A DNA stretch of 64,000 bases from Candidatus Omnitrophota bacterium (GTDB lineage Bacteria; Hinthialibacterota; Hinthialibacteria; Hinthialibacterales; Hinthialibacteraceae), in the NCBI GenBank assembly GCA_013177805.1, contig JABLXU010000006.1, positions 1 through 64,000 on the forward strand, written 5' to 3'. Below the pieces are notes generated by a model that ran no database searches, was not told where the DNA came from, and saw only the letters and a program-made list of their open reading frames with translations. Below, one piece after another: positions 1-8,204 of this stretch (position 1 is its first letter; each line of letters starts with the position of its first letter). The translations under genes were made by a program, and so were the position numbers.

Positions 1-402
1 CCAGGGGTGGATTATGCCCAGGGTTGAAACCCTGGGCTGCTGTACGGCGGCCCCTTAAAAGGGGCGCGGAGGGAAGAAGGGGGAGGGACGTGTTATTCGA
101 GAAATGGAAGCGGGAAGAGAGGGCTTTTCCTCGCCCCGGCCTTCTTCCAGAGGGAGAGGGGGATGGTTAGCCGGCCCCCGGGGGGGAAAGAAGGAGATTC
201 ATTATGGGTTGAATCACCCAGGGGTGAATTATGTCCAGATGCCCAGGGGTGGATTATGCCCAGGGTTGAAACCCTGGGCTGCTGTACGGCGGCCCCTTAA
301 AAGGGGCGCGGAGGGAAGAAGGGGGAGGGACGTGTTATTCGAGAAGTGGAAGCGGGAAGAGAGGGCTTTCCCTCGCCCCGGTCTTCTTCCAGAGGGAGAA
401 GG
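1..402. repeat. Two direct copies of a 160-bp G+C-rich repeat (1-160 and 243-402)
   Basis: Bases 1-160 and 243-402 are near-identical at an offset of 242 bp, with only a few substitutions such as gaaatgg versus gaagtgg. Each copy holds a hairpin-prone GGGTTGAAACCC core, a CCCCTTAAAAGGGG palindrome and a CTTCCAGAGGGAGA end. The first copy is cut by the window edge. An open frame through it (104-496) translates only this repeat and is not taken as a gene. The stretch 403-506 has no other feature. Confidence 0.85.
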
Positions 403-506
403 AGGCGGCCAGAAAAGATCCGTTTCGGGGGTGAAGGGGGATATCAGAGAAGAAGATCCCGGTAACAACCTGGGCAATCGATCGCATCCAATATGAAGGC
501 AGCGGC

Positions 507-1607
507 ATGAACCAAACCTCGTATCTCGGGCCCTTGCATGAAATGACCTGCACGACCCCCACGGATCTCTGGAACGATTCGTGTTCGGTGGAGGAATTGA
601 CCTATGCGTTGAAGCACGGGGCGGTAGGCGCCACCACGAATCCGGTGATCGTCGGTGAAGTATTGCAGAAGGAACTGCATTTGTGGGAAGAACCGATCGG
701 CCGGCTGTTGAGCGAAAATCCCACGGCCACCGAGGACGATCTGACCTGGCGGTTGATCGAACGCATGGCCGTGAAAGGGGCGGAGTTGTTATTGCCGGTG
801 TACGAACGGGAAAACCACCGCAAGGGGAAACTTTCGATCCAGACGCATCCCAAGTATTACCGGGACGCGGAGCGGATCACCCGGCAGGCGCTGCATTTCA
901 GCCGTCTGGCGCCCAACCTGCAAATCAAGATTCCGGTCACCCAGGCGGGGCTGCAAGCCATAGAGGAGGCCACGTATCAGGGGTTGTCGATCAATGCCAC
1001 GGTCAGTTTCACCGTCCCGCAAGCCCTTGCCGTGGCCGAGGCGGTGGAGCGGGGTCTCCAGCGGCGTGAGGCGGAAGGTCTCCGCCTGGAGGGGATTTCC
1101 CCGGTATGCACCCTCATGGTGGGGCGGCTGGATGACTGGCTGCGCGCCGTGGCGGAGCGGGATGATATCATCACCGATCCCGGCCATCTCAATTGGGCGG
1201 GGGTCGCGGTAATGAAAAAAGCCTATCAAATCTATCAATCGCGCGGGTACCGGGCGCGCCTGTTGTCCGCGGCTTACCGGTGCCACATGCACTGGTCCGA
1301 GTTCATCGGCGGGGATGTGATCGTCAGCATCCCCTATGGTTGGCAGGTGCGTTTCAACCAGTCGGATGTCAAGGCGATACCGCGCATGGATAATCCGGTT
1401 CCCAAGCCCATTGTGGACGAGTTGCTGCGGAAATTCGAGGATTTCCGCCGGGCGTACGCGGAGGACGGCCTGACGCCCGCTGCATTCGACACCTTTGGAG
1501 CCACGGTCCGCACCTTGCGCCAGTTCATCGGGGGGTATGAGTCGCTGGTCCATTTCATCCGGGAGCGTCTGCTGCCCAATCCCGATCTGCGAAAGGCAAG
1601 AAAATGA
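507..1607 (+). CDS. Transaldolase family protein
   Basis: This 366-residue protein belongs to the transaldolase class I aldolase family. The active-site strand LQIKIPVTQAGL puts the Schiff-base lysine at about residue 141, and the N-terminal VGATTNPVIV strand is typical of the family. It is longer than the compact transaldolases (about 220 aa) and closer to classical ones. Its stop overlaps by 4 bp the start of an IolB-type isomerase, so the two are translationally coupled and probably act in one sugar-acid or inositol pathway. The role of the aldolase there is inferred; it may cleave or transfer a dihydroxyacetone-type unit. The start at 507 is used, but an ATG at 543 is possible since no strong ribosome site favours either. 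Confidence 0.85.
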   Translation: MNQTSYLGPLHEMTCTTPTDLWNDSCSVEELTYALKHGAVGATTNPVIVGEVLQKELHLWEEPIGRLLSENPTATEDDLTWRLIERMAVKGAELLLPVYERENHRKGKLSIQTHPKYYRDAERITRQALHFSRLAPNLQIKIPVTQAGLQAIEEATYQGLSINATVSFTVPQALAVAEAVERGLQRREAEGLRLEGISPVCTLMVGRLDDWLRAVAERDDIITDPGHLNWAGVAVMKKAYQIYQSRGYRARLLSAAYRCHMHWSEFIGGDVIVSIPYGWQVRFNQSDVKAIPRMDNPVPKPIVDELLRKFEDFRRAYAEDGLTPAAFDTFGATVRTLRQFIGGYESLVHFIRERLLPNPDLRKARK

Positions 1608-2377
1608 CCCGTGATTTGATCCGCCATCCTTATGTTCCCCCATTGCGGGCGGGTTGGAATCCCTTGGTCGAAGACGATCCGGAAGTCCAAATGGTGTTGG
1701 GGATTCAATGCCTCGGCGGGGAGGAATCGGTTCCCTTTTACTCCACCAGCGAAGAAACCGCCCTGCTCTTATTGGAAGGCCGGGGGACCGTAGAAATCGA
1801 AGGCAGGTTAATCCCGTACCAGCGGGATTCGTGGATCGAGGAGAATCCCCTGGCGGTCCACGCGCCGCGGGGCGTGCCGGTGGCCGTGCACGCGGAAACC
1901 GCGTCGGAATTCGCCGTGATCCGGACGCCGAATCCGGAGGCTTTCGATCCCCGCGTGTATCTTCCGGCGGACATCGGGATCGATCACCGGGGCAAGGGCA
2001 TTCTCGACGACGCGTGTTACCGGATTGTGCGGACGGTGTTCGACCGGTCCAACGCGCCCGAAGCGGCGCGGCTGGTGCTGGGGGAAGTGGTGAATTTCCC
2101 GGGACGCTGGAGCAGTTATCCGCCGCATCACCATCCCCAGCCGGAGTTGTATTACTACCGGTTCGCGCCGGAATGGGGCTACGGTCACGGCGAGGTGGGC
2201 GAGGCCGTGTATAAATTGCGCCAGCACGATGTCACGCGGATCACGGACAACCGGGACCATTCGCAAACCGCGGCTCCGGGGATTTACATGTATTATCTCT
2301 GGACCATCCGCCATCTGCCGGGCCATCCCTACACCGGCTGGGAGTACACGAAGCCATTCGAAACGCTGCTGGGGTAA
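1604..2377 (+). CDS. iolB: 5-deoxy-glucuronate isomerase (IolB family)
   Basis: The 257-residue protein is a double-cupin IolB-type isomerase, which converts 5-deoxyglucuronate to 2-deoxy-5-keto-D-gluconate in myo-inositol breakdown. The family signature is the histidine-rich metal site YPPHHHPQPELYYYRF in the second half, followed by the GYGHGEVGEAVY segment and the conserved YYLWTIRHLPG stretch near the C-terminus. The ATG sits inside the stop of the upstream transaldolase gene (ATGA overlap). No other iol genes are in the window, so the pathway is only partly visible here. Confidence 0.85.
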   Translation: MTRDLIRHPYVPPLRAGWNPLVEDDPEVQMVLGIQCLGGEESVPFYSTSEETALLLLEGRGTVEIEGRLIPYQRDSWIEENPLAVHAPRGVPVAVHAETASEFAVIRTPNPEAFDPRVYLPADIGIDHRGKGILDDACYRIVRTVFDRSNAPEAARLVLGEVVNFPGRWSSYPPHHHPQPELYYYRFAPEWGYGHGEVGEAVYKLRQHDVTRITDNRDHSQTAAPGIYMYYLWTIRHLPGHPYTGWEYTKPFETLLG

Positions 2378-2491
2378 GTGCATTCTTCCCATTCCCCCGT
2401 TCCGGCATGGGGCGGCCATCCGAACCGATCCATTTCCTTCCCCGGTTTTCCAGAAAAAGGAGCGGGAGAGGGGAATCGAGAACGAATGGAA

Positions 2492-3052
2492 TCAAGGGCC
2501 CTGAAAATAGGCTTTGAGAAACTCCACGGCTTCGTCCGCGGTGTCCACAAAATTCAGCAGGGCCAGCTGTTTTTCCCCGATTTCCGTGGATTTTTGCATC
2601 TCATACAGGGCTTTCTTCAAGTCTTCGCCCACCACCAGGATGGGTTTTTTCCAACCGGTGGCCACCACGTTCCAGGCCACGAACAGTTCGGCCAGTGTCC
2701 CGATATTGCCGTCGAGGACGATATATCCGTCGGCCAGCCGCATGAGGACCGCGATCCGTTCCGGCAGATCCGGAGTCCGCACGATTTCGGTCAAGAAGGG
2801 GTTCGGGGTCCGGTTTTGGAATCCGTCACAGGTGACCCCGATCACCACACCTCCCGCTTCGTTCGCGCCCCGGCTGCAGGCTTCCATCACCCCCATATAG
2901 CCGCCGTTGCAGATTTTGAACCGCGCTCGCGCCAGGAGCCGACCCAACCGGGCGGCCCGTTCCGCCGCCGGCGAGTCTTGCGGGATGCCTGAGCTTCCAT
3001 ATACCGCGATGGTTTTCGAAAAGGGCTTCAACTGATCCAACTCCTTTTTCAT
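2492..3052 (-). CDS. LOG-family (lysine-decarboxylase-like) Rossmann protein
   Basis: A 186-residue protein of the LOG/TIGR00725-TIGR00730-like group, related to cytokinin riboside phosphoribohydrolases. It starts with the IAVYGSSG nucleotide-binding turn and has NGGYMGVMEA in place of the usual GGG.MG motif. The classical PGGxGTxxE motif is changed to LDGNIGTLAE: the two prolines/glycines are gone but GT and the glutamate remain. Activity on nucleotide monophosphates is therefore uncertain. It is convergent with iolB. An upstream ATG at 3088 would add 12 residues; the start at 3052 better fits the family length. Confidence 0.75.
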   Translation of the reverse strand: MKKELDQLKPFSKTIAVYGSSGIPQDSPAAERAARLGRLLARARFKICNGGYMGVMEACSRGANEAGGVVIGVTCDGFQNRTPNPFLTEIVRTPDLPERIAVLMRLADGYIVLDGNIGTLAELFVAWNVVATGWKKPILVVGEDLKKALYEMQKSTEIGEKQLALLNFVDTADEAVEFLKAYFQGP

Positions 3053-3372
3053 GAAACGCAGGAAGTCAGCGGTTCGTCCGCTTCGCATTCAAGGATTCCG
3101 GCCGCGCCGGGACGAATGGCATCCCCCTCCTCTCCGTGAAAAAGTATGATATTGGATTTAAAGCGGGAAGGAAGCCGCTGGGGGAGGGTCCGTTCCGCGG
3201 CGGGGGGGAGGATTTTTGGAGCCCCGCGCGCCCGGATGTGCCCGGACAGGGATGAATTCTTGCGGCCGCCCACCGGGACATGTAAAATAGGAGTAAAATA
3301 GGAGAAGATGAGCAGCCTGTGACCCTCCTGAGGACGTACGGGAAACGGGACGCCAGCCGGGAGAGAGGAGCC
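3053..3372. other. Non-coding gap between divergent LOG-like gene and def
   Basis: No convincing gene. It contains a G+C-rich stretch and a short direct duplication of TAAAATAGGAG around 3282-3306, then the ribosome-binding site of def. Promoters for both divergent genes should lie here, but I see no clear -35/-10 pair. Confidence 0.4.
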
Positions 3373-3870
3373 ATGGCGATTTTGACCATTCGAATTTACG
3401 GGGACGAGGTTCTGCGTAAAAAAACCAAATACGTGAAAACCTTCGATAAGAAACTCGAAAAGCTGGTCCACGATATGTTCGAGACCATGTACGAGTACCA
3501 TGGCATCGGCCTGGCCGCTCCTCAGGTGGGCATCCTGCGGAAAATCGTGGTCGTGGACACCCTGGAACCCGATGAAAAATATGTTCTCATCAATCCCAAA
3601 ATCGTCTGGCAAAGTGAAGAACGGGACGTGCTGAAGGAGGGGTGCCTTTCCATACCCGGAGTGGAAGGCGAGGTGTTCCGGCCGGAGAGCATTCGGGTGA
3701 AGGCCCAGACGGTGACCGGCGAGGAGTTGGAACTGGCCGCCTCCGGCTTGCTGGCCCGGTGCATTCAGCATGAGATGGATCATCTCAATGGGATTCTCTT
3801 TATCGATCATCTCCGGGAATCCGAACGCGCCACCCTAGCCCGCGCGCTGCAGGAATTGGCGGTCGCGTGA
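3373..3870 (+). CDS. def: Peptide deformylase
   Basis: A 165-residue peptide deformylase that removes the formyl group from nascent N-terminal methionine. All three metal-site motifs are present: GIGLAAPQVG (about residue 44), EGCLSIPG with the cysteine ligand (about 94) and QHEMDHLNG with the two histidines and the catalytic glutamate (about 137). The ATG at 3373 is preceded by GAGAGGAG, a good ribosome-binding site; an earlier in-frame start at 3319 lacks one. The gene is followed within 15 bp by fmt, the usual def-fmt pair that handles formylation and deformylation. Confidence 0.96.
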   Translation: MAILTIRIYGDEVLRKKTKYVKTFDKKLEKLVHDMFETMYEYHGIGLAAPQVGILRKIVVVDTLEPDEKYVLINPKIVWQSEERDVLKEGCLSIPGVEGEVFRPESIRVKAQTVTGEELELAASGLLARCIQHEMDHLNGILFIDHLRESERATLARALQELAVA

Positions 3871-3885
3871 CCGGTCTCCCGCGCC

Positions 3886-4830
3886 ATGGCGATCCGCACG
3901 ATCTTCTTTGGAACCCCGGCCTTCGCGCTACCTACCTTGCGGATATTGCAGGAGCATCCCGCGATCGATCTGCGGGGGGTGGTCACCCGTCCGGACCGTC
4001 CCGCCGGCCGGGGGAAAGCCTTGCAGCCACCACCGGTCAAGCTTCTGGCCCACGATCTGGGTCTCGATCTCATCCAACCCGAGACCTTGAAGGATCCAGC
4101 CATTGTGGAGTGGCTGCGGCAGCGATCTCCCGATGTGGTGGTGGTGGTGGCGTATGGGGCGTTCATTCCGAAGGCCGTCCGGGCAGTGCCGCCGTTCGGG
4201 TGCGTCAATTTGCATCCCTCGCGCTTGCCCCGTTACCGGGGGGCGGCGCCCATCCAATGGACGCTCATCAACGGGGAAACTTCTACCGCCAACACCACGA
4301 TGTACCTCTCGGATGGGTGGGACGATGGGGATATCATATACCAGGAAGAAGAGCCGGTCCGTCCCGAGGACACCGCCGGCAGTCTCGCGGAACGGCTGGC
4401 CGAAAAGGGCGCTCATTTGGTGTTGCGTTCGTTGACCGATATCGCCGCAGGCACAGCGCCGCGGATACCGCAAAACGAAGCGGAGGCCACCTTCGCGCCC
4501 CAAATCAAAAACGAGGACGCGCGCATCGATTGGAACCGGCCCGCGCGGGAGATACACAACCGCATCCGGGGGCTTAATCCCGAACCGGGGGCGTTTACCT
4601 TCTGCCAGGGCGAGCGGTGGAAGATCCTGCGGTCGGAGGTGATTGAAGATGAAACAGCCTCACCGCCCGGCGCCATTGTGTGCACGGAATTCAACACCAT
4701 CCGCGTGGCGGCGCGGGAGGGGATTTTGGAAATATTGGAATTGCAACCCGCGGGCAAGAAAGCCATGACAGCGGCAGCGTATCTGCGGGGACGTCCCTTG
4801 CCGCCCGGCGCAACCTGTGAGACCGCATGA
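3886..4830 (+). CDS. fmt: Methionyl-tRNA formyltransferase
   Basis: This 314-residue enzyme formylates initiator Met-tRNA using 10-formyl-THF. The catalytic domain shows FFGTPAFALPTL at the N-terminus, the VNLHPSRLPRYRGAAPIQW block carrying the catalytic histidine, and DDGDII with the conserved aspartate. A C-terminal OB-like domain follows (RGLNPEPGAFTF onward). It lies directly after def. Its last 4 bp overlap the start of a membrane protein gene, so transcription probably continues into the glycosyltransferase-like genes. Confidence 0.95.
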   Translation: MAIRTIFFGTPAFALPTLRILQEHPAIDLRGVVTRPDRPAGRGKALQPPPVKLLAHDLGLDLIQPETLKDPAIVEWLRQRSPDVVVVVAYGAFIPKAVRAVPPFGCVNLHPSRLPRYRGAAPIQWTLINGETSTANTTMYLSDGWDDGDIIYQEEEPVRPEDTAGSLAERLAEKGAHLVLRSLTDIAAGTAPRIPQNEAEATFAPQIKNEDARIDWNRPAREIHNRIRGLNPEPGAFTFCQGERWKILRSEVIEDETASPPGAIVCTEFNTIRVAAREGILEILELQPAGKKAMTAAAYLRGRPLPPGATCETA

Positions 4831-6383
4831 ATTCATCCCGTTCTCCGCTTCGCCTTGATCTGGCCGTACACGGGGTTTTTCTGGTTCTGCAATTGTCCTT
4901 TCTGATTCCCGGGGGATTTTTTCAAAAAGGAACCACTCCCCCGGTGGTGTATCCGTTTTGGCTGGTGCTGGCCGCGCTTACGTTGTTCCGGCAGAAGGAA
5001 TCCCTCGCGGTGTATTCCTCGCGTTTGATATTCATTCCCGCCGGGCTTTCCATCCTTTTGTACGGATTCTGCCTGATCAATGAGATGACCCGCGATTTGT
5101 GGGGATTCGCGATGGTCCGGCTGTTCCCCGTGGCCGCGAGGATCGTTTGGTATCAGCTGGGGCTTCTGTTGATTCACCCGCTGGTGTTTCCCCGCGTGTG
5201 GGAAGGGGTTTCAAACGCGTTCGAGTATTTCCACAAACGGGGTTATTTCGGCCGCAAGATCGTGGTGACCGGCCTGGCCCTTGGCGTGGGATTATGGTTG
5301 TTGCGCAGTCACAATATTTCTCCCGACGGATACGACTGGCTCAAGCACAGCATGGTTCCCCATAACTGGACCCGTTATCTGCGGGAGCCGCTGGGGACGA
5401 TGATTTACCGCTTGACGGTGTGGAGCGGGTGGGAATGCTTTCGTTGGGAACCGGTGATCAGCATCGCCCTGGTCACCATTCTGTGCGGGCTGGTCACGAC
5501 CTGGATCATGGTCCGGATTTTCCGGAGGTTGTTCCCGGCCGGCCCCGTGGGCATCAGCATGGCTTTTTTGGTCAGTTGTTGCGGCTATACCCAGGTGTTC
5601 GCGGGGAATATCGAGGTGTACGCCTTGTTGCTGACCGGCTTGGCGTGTTTTCTCTGGGCCGGGGTGGTGTATCTCCAGGGCGGCTGTCCGGCCGGGATGC
5701 CGGGCGTGGTGTTCGGCGGGATGTTTTGCTTGCATCTTTCGGCGGGGTGGTGGATTCCGGCCTTTCTGGCGTTGCCGTTTCTGCGGAACGCCATGAATTC
5801 CACGCCACGCCCTCCTTTTGGCGAATTGTTGAAATCCCTGGCGGCGTTTTACGCGGTGGTCATCCCATTCTGGCTATTTTTGTTGATCTATGGCTACCGC
5901 GGGGATACGCAGGCGATGTGGGATCATTTTTGGGGAGACGAGGTGATGCTGACCGGCACCGACCGGGCGATGTTTCATAAGTTGGAAACTTACCTGACGC
6001 CGGATTATTACATAATGCAGCTCAACGAGTATTTCTATATGATGCCCGCGGGGGTGCTGCTGTTTCTGACCCTGCTGCCCGTAATCCCCCGTGCGCGGGC
6101 ATGGCATCCTTTGCAGACCTGGTTCGGGCTGCTCGCGGGATTTTATTTGGTTTATTCGATTGTCTGGCGTCCGGACCGGCCTTTCCCGGCGGACTGGGAC
6201 CTTTTTTCGGGTTTGACCATTCCGGCGGCCATCGTGTTGCTTCAGTTCATGAACCGGTTGGACCTGCCGCCCAAGGCCAAGGATTATATCTTGTATCAAT
6301 GCGTGGTGTTTTCTCTGCTCTATCTATTCTTCCAGTTGCTCCGGAACCATGTGCATGCCACCGAATGGCCGGTATTGTTATAA
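4827..6383 (+). CDS. Polytopic membrane protein, GT-C-like
   Basis: 518 residues with about ten to twelve hydrophobic segments spread over the whole length, and short charged loops. It has no clear enzymatic motif, but its topology and its neighbour at 6424 suggest a GT-C-type membrane glycosyltransferase or a related integral-membrane protein. The loop SPDGYDWLKH after the first membrane block could be the acidic lumenal loop of such enzymes; this is inference. It starts inside the fmt stop codon (ATGA overlap). Confidence 0.6.
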   Translation: MNSSRSPLRLDLAVHGVFLVLQLSFLIPGGFFQKGTTPPVVYPFWLVLAALTLFRQKESLAVYSSRLIFIPAGLSILLYGFCLINEMTRDLWGFAMVRLFPVAARIVWYQLGLLLIHPLVFPRVWEGVSNAFEYFHKRGYFGRKIVVTGLALGVGLWLLRSHNISPDGYDWLKHSMVPHNWTRYLREPLGTMIYRLTVWSGWECFRWEPVISIALVTILCGLVTTWIMVRIFRRLFPAGPVGISMAFLVSCCGYTQVFAGNIEVYALLLTGLACFLWAGVVYLQGGCPAGMPGVVFGGMFCLHLSAGWWIPAFLALPFLRNAMNSTPRPPFGELLKSLAAFYAVVIPFWLFLLIYGYRGDTQAMWDHFWGDEVMLTGTDRAMFHKLETYLTPDYYIMQLNEYFYMMPAGVLLFLTLLPVIPRARAWHPLQTWFGLLAGFYLVYSIVWRPDRPFPADWDLFSGLTIPAAIVLLQFMNRLDLPPKAKDYILYQCVVFSLLYLFFQLLRNHVHATEWPVLL

Positions 6384-6423
6384 GGCCGTTTTGTTCATTC
6401 GCCTTCGCGATGGATGCAATCTC

Positions 6424-7887
6424 ATGAGAATTGGGGACACCTGGGCGATTCCCGCCCTGCTGGCGTGCGTAGTGGCCCTCCTCTGCCTGCCCGGGTATTT
6501 CCAGGCGGATGATTTTGGGTTGCTGGCCTGGTTACGGTATGACCGTCCATCCCCCCTCCATTGGTTTGACGTGTGGGAGATGGGCATTTGGCGGCCTTTT
6601 CATTTGGCCGTTTTTTGGGTGGAGACGCGGCTGTTTGGTTCGAATCCGCTGGGATACCGCCTGGCGCGGGGTGTTCTGTCGCTCGCGACCGTGGTGGTTT
6701 TTTATCATCTTGCCCAGCGGCTATTCCGGTCTCCCCGTGCGGCGCTGACCGCGGCCTCGCTTTTTGCTTGCACATACAGCCATTGGGAAGCCGTGTTTTG
6801 GATTTGCGCGTCGTCGGAATTGTGGGTGGGGTTGTTGGGCGCCGTGATGGGTCTGGGGGTGCTTCGGGCGGAGGGAGCCGCGGCGCGGCGTTGGGGATCC
6901 GTGGCCGTGCTTGCCCATATTTTGGCGTTGCTGGCCAAGGAAAACGCGGTGGCGTGGCTGCCCATTGTGGCGGGGATGGTGCTGCATCAACGCTATGCCG
7001 GGCCGAGGGTTTTCCCTCCCCCTGCCCTTCTCTCCGGGGGGGAGGAAATAGCGAAAGAACACAAGAGAACACGGCGGGCCGCCGCGGTCCGGCCCGCGGC
7101 AAGGATGGGACAGACCGGTTTGTGGCTGGCGTTGGGGATTCCCTGGGTTTTGGCTCTGGTGGGGCGGGGATATCTCGCGTCGGGCGGGGCGGCGGTGCAA
7201 AGCGGCTTGTTTTCGCTGTGGGGCACGCATGTATGGCACAACGCGGGGGCGTATCTGATCCGGTTGTTTTTCCCGTGGATCCCACATCCGCCGTCGGCGT
7301 GGGCGTATGGGGCGCTGGCAGCGGCCGTCGGCTTTTGTATCTATGCCATTCTGGCGAAGCTGTATCGATTGTGGCTGCCGTTGGGTTGGATGTTTGTCGC
7401 GCTGATCCCCTACCTGGGGATCGACACACCCGGTTATTATCCCAGCCGTTACACGTACCTCGCGGGGATGGGCGGGGCGTTGCTGATGGGGGAGTTGATC
7501 GAGCCATTGTGGAATTTTTCCGGCAGAATAAAGGCGGCGGGCATCGCCGTGGTGACCGGTTATTGCCTGCTCAACCTCTCACTCTACGCCATCCATCCGG
7601 AAATCCGCTATTTTCAGAAAGATGACGCGCTGTACCGGCAGGTAGTCGACGGGTTACGGAAATTGAATCTTCCACCCGTGCCGTCCGTCGCGGTGGCGGG
7701 ATTGGACCTTCCGCTCGAAGAGAAAATCCCCAATTCGATCCGGTATCTGTACGCGCTGGCGTATCCTCCTCCGGAGCGCGTTTGGAGCGGTGAGGGACCA
7801 TGGCCGGGAACGCCGGCTCTGATATTGCGGTGGGAAAACGGCGTGTTTTTAGTCATGCCGACATCCAAGCCGGGCGGCGGCCGGTGA
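6424..7887 (+). CDS. GT-C-like membrane glycosyltransferase (PMT/ArnT-related)
   Basis: 487 residues with many membrane helices. After the first helix comes FQADDFGLLAWL, the Asp-Asp loop seen in GT39/GT83-type polyprenyl-phosphate-sugar transferases. A later LLAKENAVAWLP segment resembles the KEN-type loop of TMTC/PMT-like proteins. The start at 6424 is chosen because earlier in-frame starts would overlap the previous gene with a hydrophilic, non-family extension. Residues of roughly 195-228 form an odd Arg/Pro/Ala-rich insert that reads like an in-frame piece of the local intergenic repeat. Substrate unknown. Confidence 0.65.
   Translation: MRIGDTWAIPALLACVVALLCLPGYFQADDFGLLAWLRYDRPSPLHWFDVWEMGIWRPFHLAVFWVETRLFGSNPLGYRLARGVLSLATVVVFYHLAQRLFRSPRAALTAASLFACTYSHWEAVFWICASSELWVGLLGAVMGLGVLRAEGAAARRWGSVAVLAHILALLAKENAVAWLPIVAGMVLHQRYAGPRVFPPPALLSGGEEIAKEHKRTRRAAAVRPAARMGQTGLWLALGIPWVLALVGRGYLASGGAAVQSGLFSLWGTHVWHNAGAYLIRLFFPWIPHPPSAWAYGALAAAVGFCIYAILAKLYRLWLPLGWMFVALIPYLGIDTPGYYPSRYTYLAGMGGALLMGELIEPLWNFSGRIKAAGIAVVTGYCLLNLSLYAIHPEIRYFQKDDALYRQVVDGLRKLNLPPVPSVAVAGLDLPLEEKIPNSIRYLYALAYPPPERVWSGEGPWPGTPALILRWENGVFLVMPTSKPGGGR
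7005..7110. repeat. Repeat-like insert inside the GT-C gene
   Basis: A G+C-rich stretch (ccctccccctgcccttctct followed by a run of g, then gaggaaata) resembles the CCCTC...GGGAGAGGG core of the dispersed repeats. It lies in the coding frame and translates to a hydrophilic, basic loop between two membrane segments. The match is partial, so this is tentative. Confidence 0.4.
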
Positions 7888-8061
7888 TTTTCAAGTTTCG
7901 TGGCCGGTTCGATCCCGGCACCGGTTTTCCTGATTTCCGCTCCTTGACAATCCGGCGGAGCCAACCAAAATAGTCCTTCGTGGTCCGCGTCCGTGGGCCG
8001 ATAACCGGGAGGGGACGCAAGCGCGGATCTCCTTTTTTCATGTGAAAGCCGATCGTACGAT

Positions 8062-8144
8062 CCAGGGGTGCCCGAGCGGTCAAAGGGAGCAGGCTGTAAA
8101 CCTGCCGGCGCAAGCCTACGAAGGTTCGAATCCTTCCCCCTGGA
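8062..8144 (+). tRNA. tRNA-Tyr (GTA) with C1-G72
   Basis: A class II cloverleaf. The acceptor stem CCAGGGG (8062-8068) pairs perfectly with CCCCTGG (8137-8143), followed by discriminator A. The anticodon stem GCAGG/CCTGC encloses CTGTAAA with anticodon GTA at 8096-8098. It has a long variable arm and T-arm GAAGG-TTCGAAT-CCTTC. No CCA is encoded (TTT follows). The core is bacterial in look, but the first pair is C1-G72, as in archaea and eukaryotes, rather than the bacterial G1-C72. It lies 13-60 bp ahead of an archaeal-type TyrRS gene. Confidence 0.95.
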
Positions 8145-8204
8145 TTTAATTTTTCCATGACATTCGATACGAAATCTCCTAAGTTCCTCCTCTGTGAACA
8201 GCCC

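Noticed and set aside
104-496. Open frame of 130 codons in the leading repeats
   Set aside because: It reads straight through two copies of the repeat and is Arg/Gly/Pro-rich with no family resemblance.
7944-7972. TTGACA with a 17-base spacer upstream of tRNA-Tyr
   Set aside because: The matching -10 position reads AAAATA, too weak to call as a promoter.
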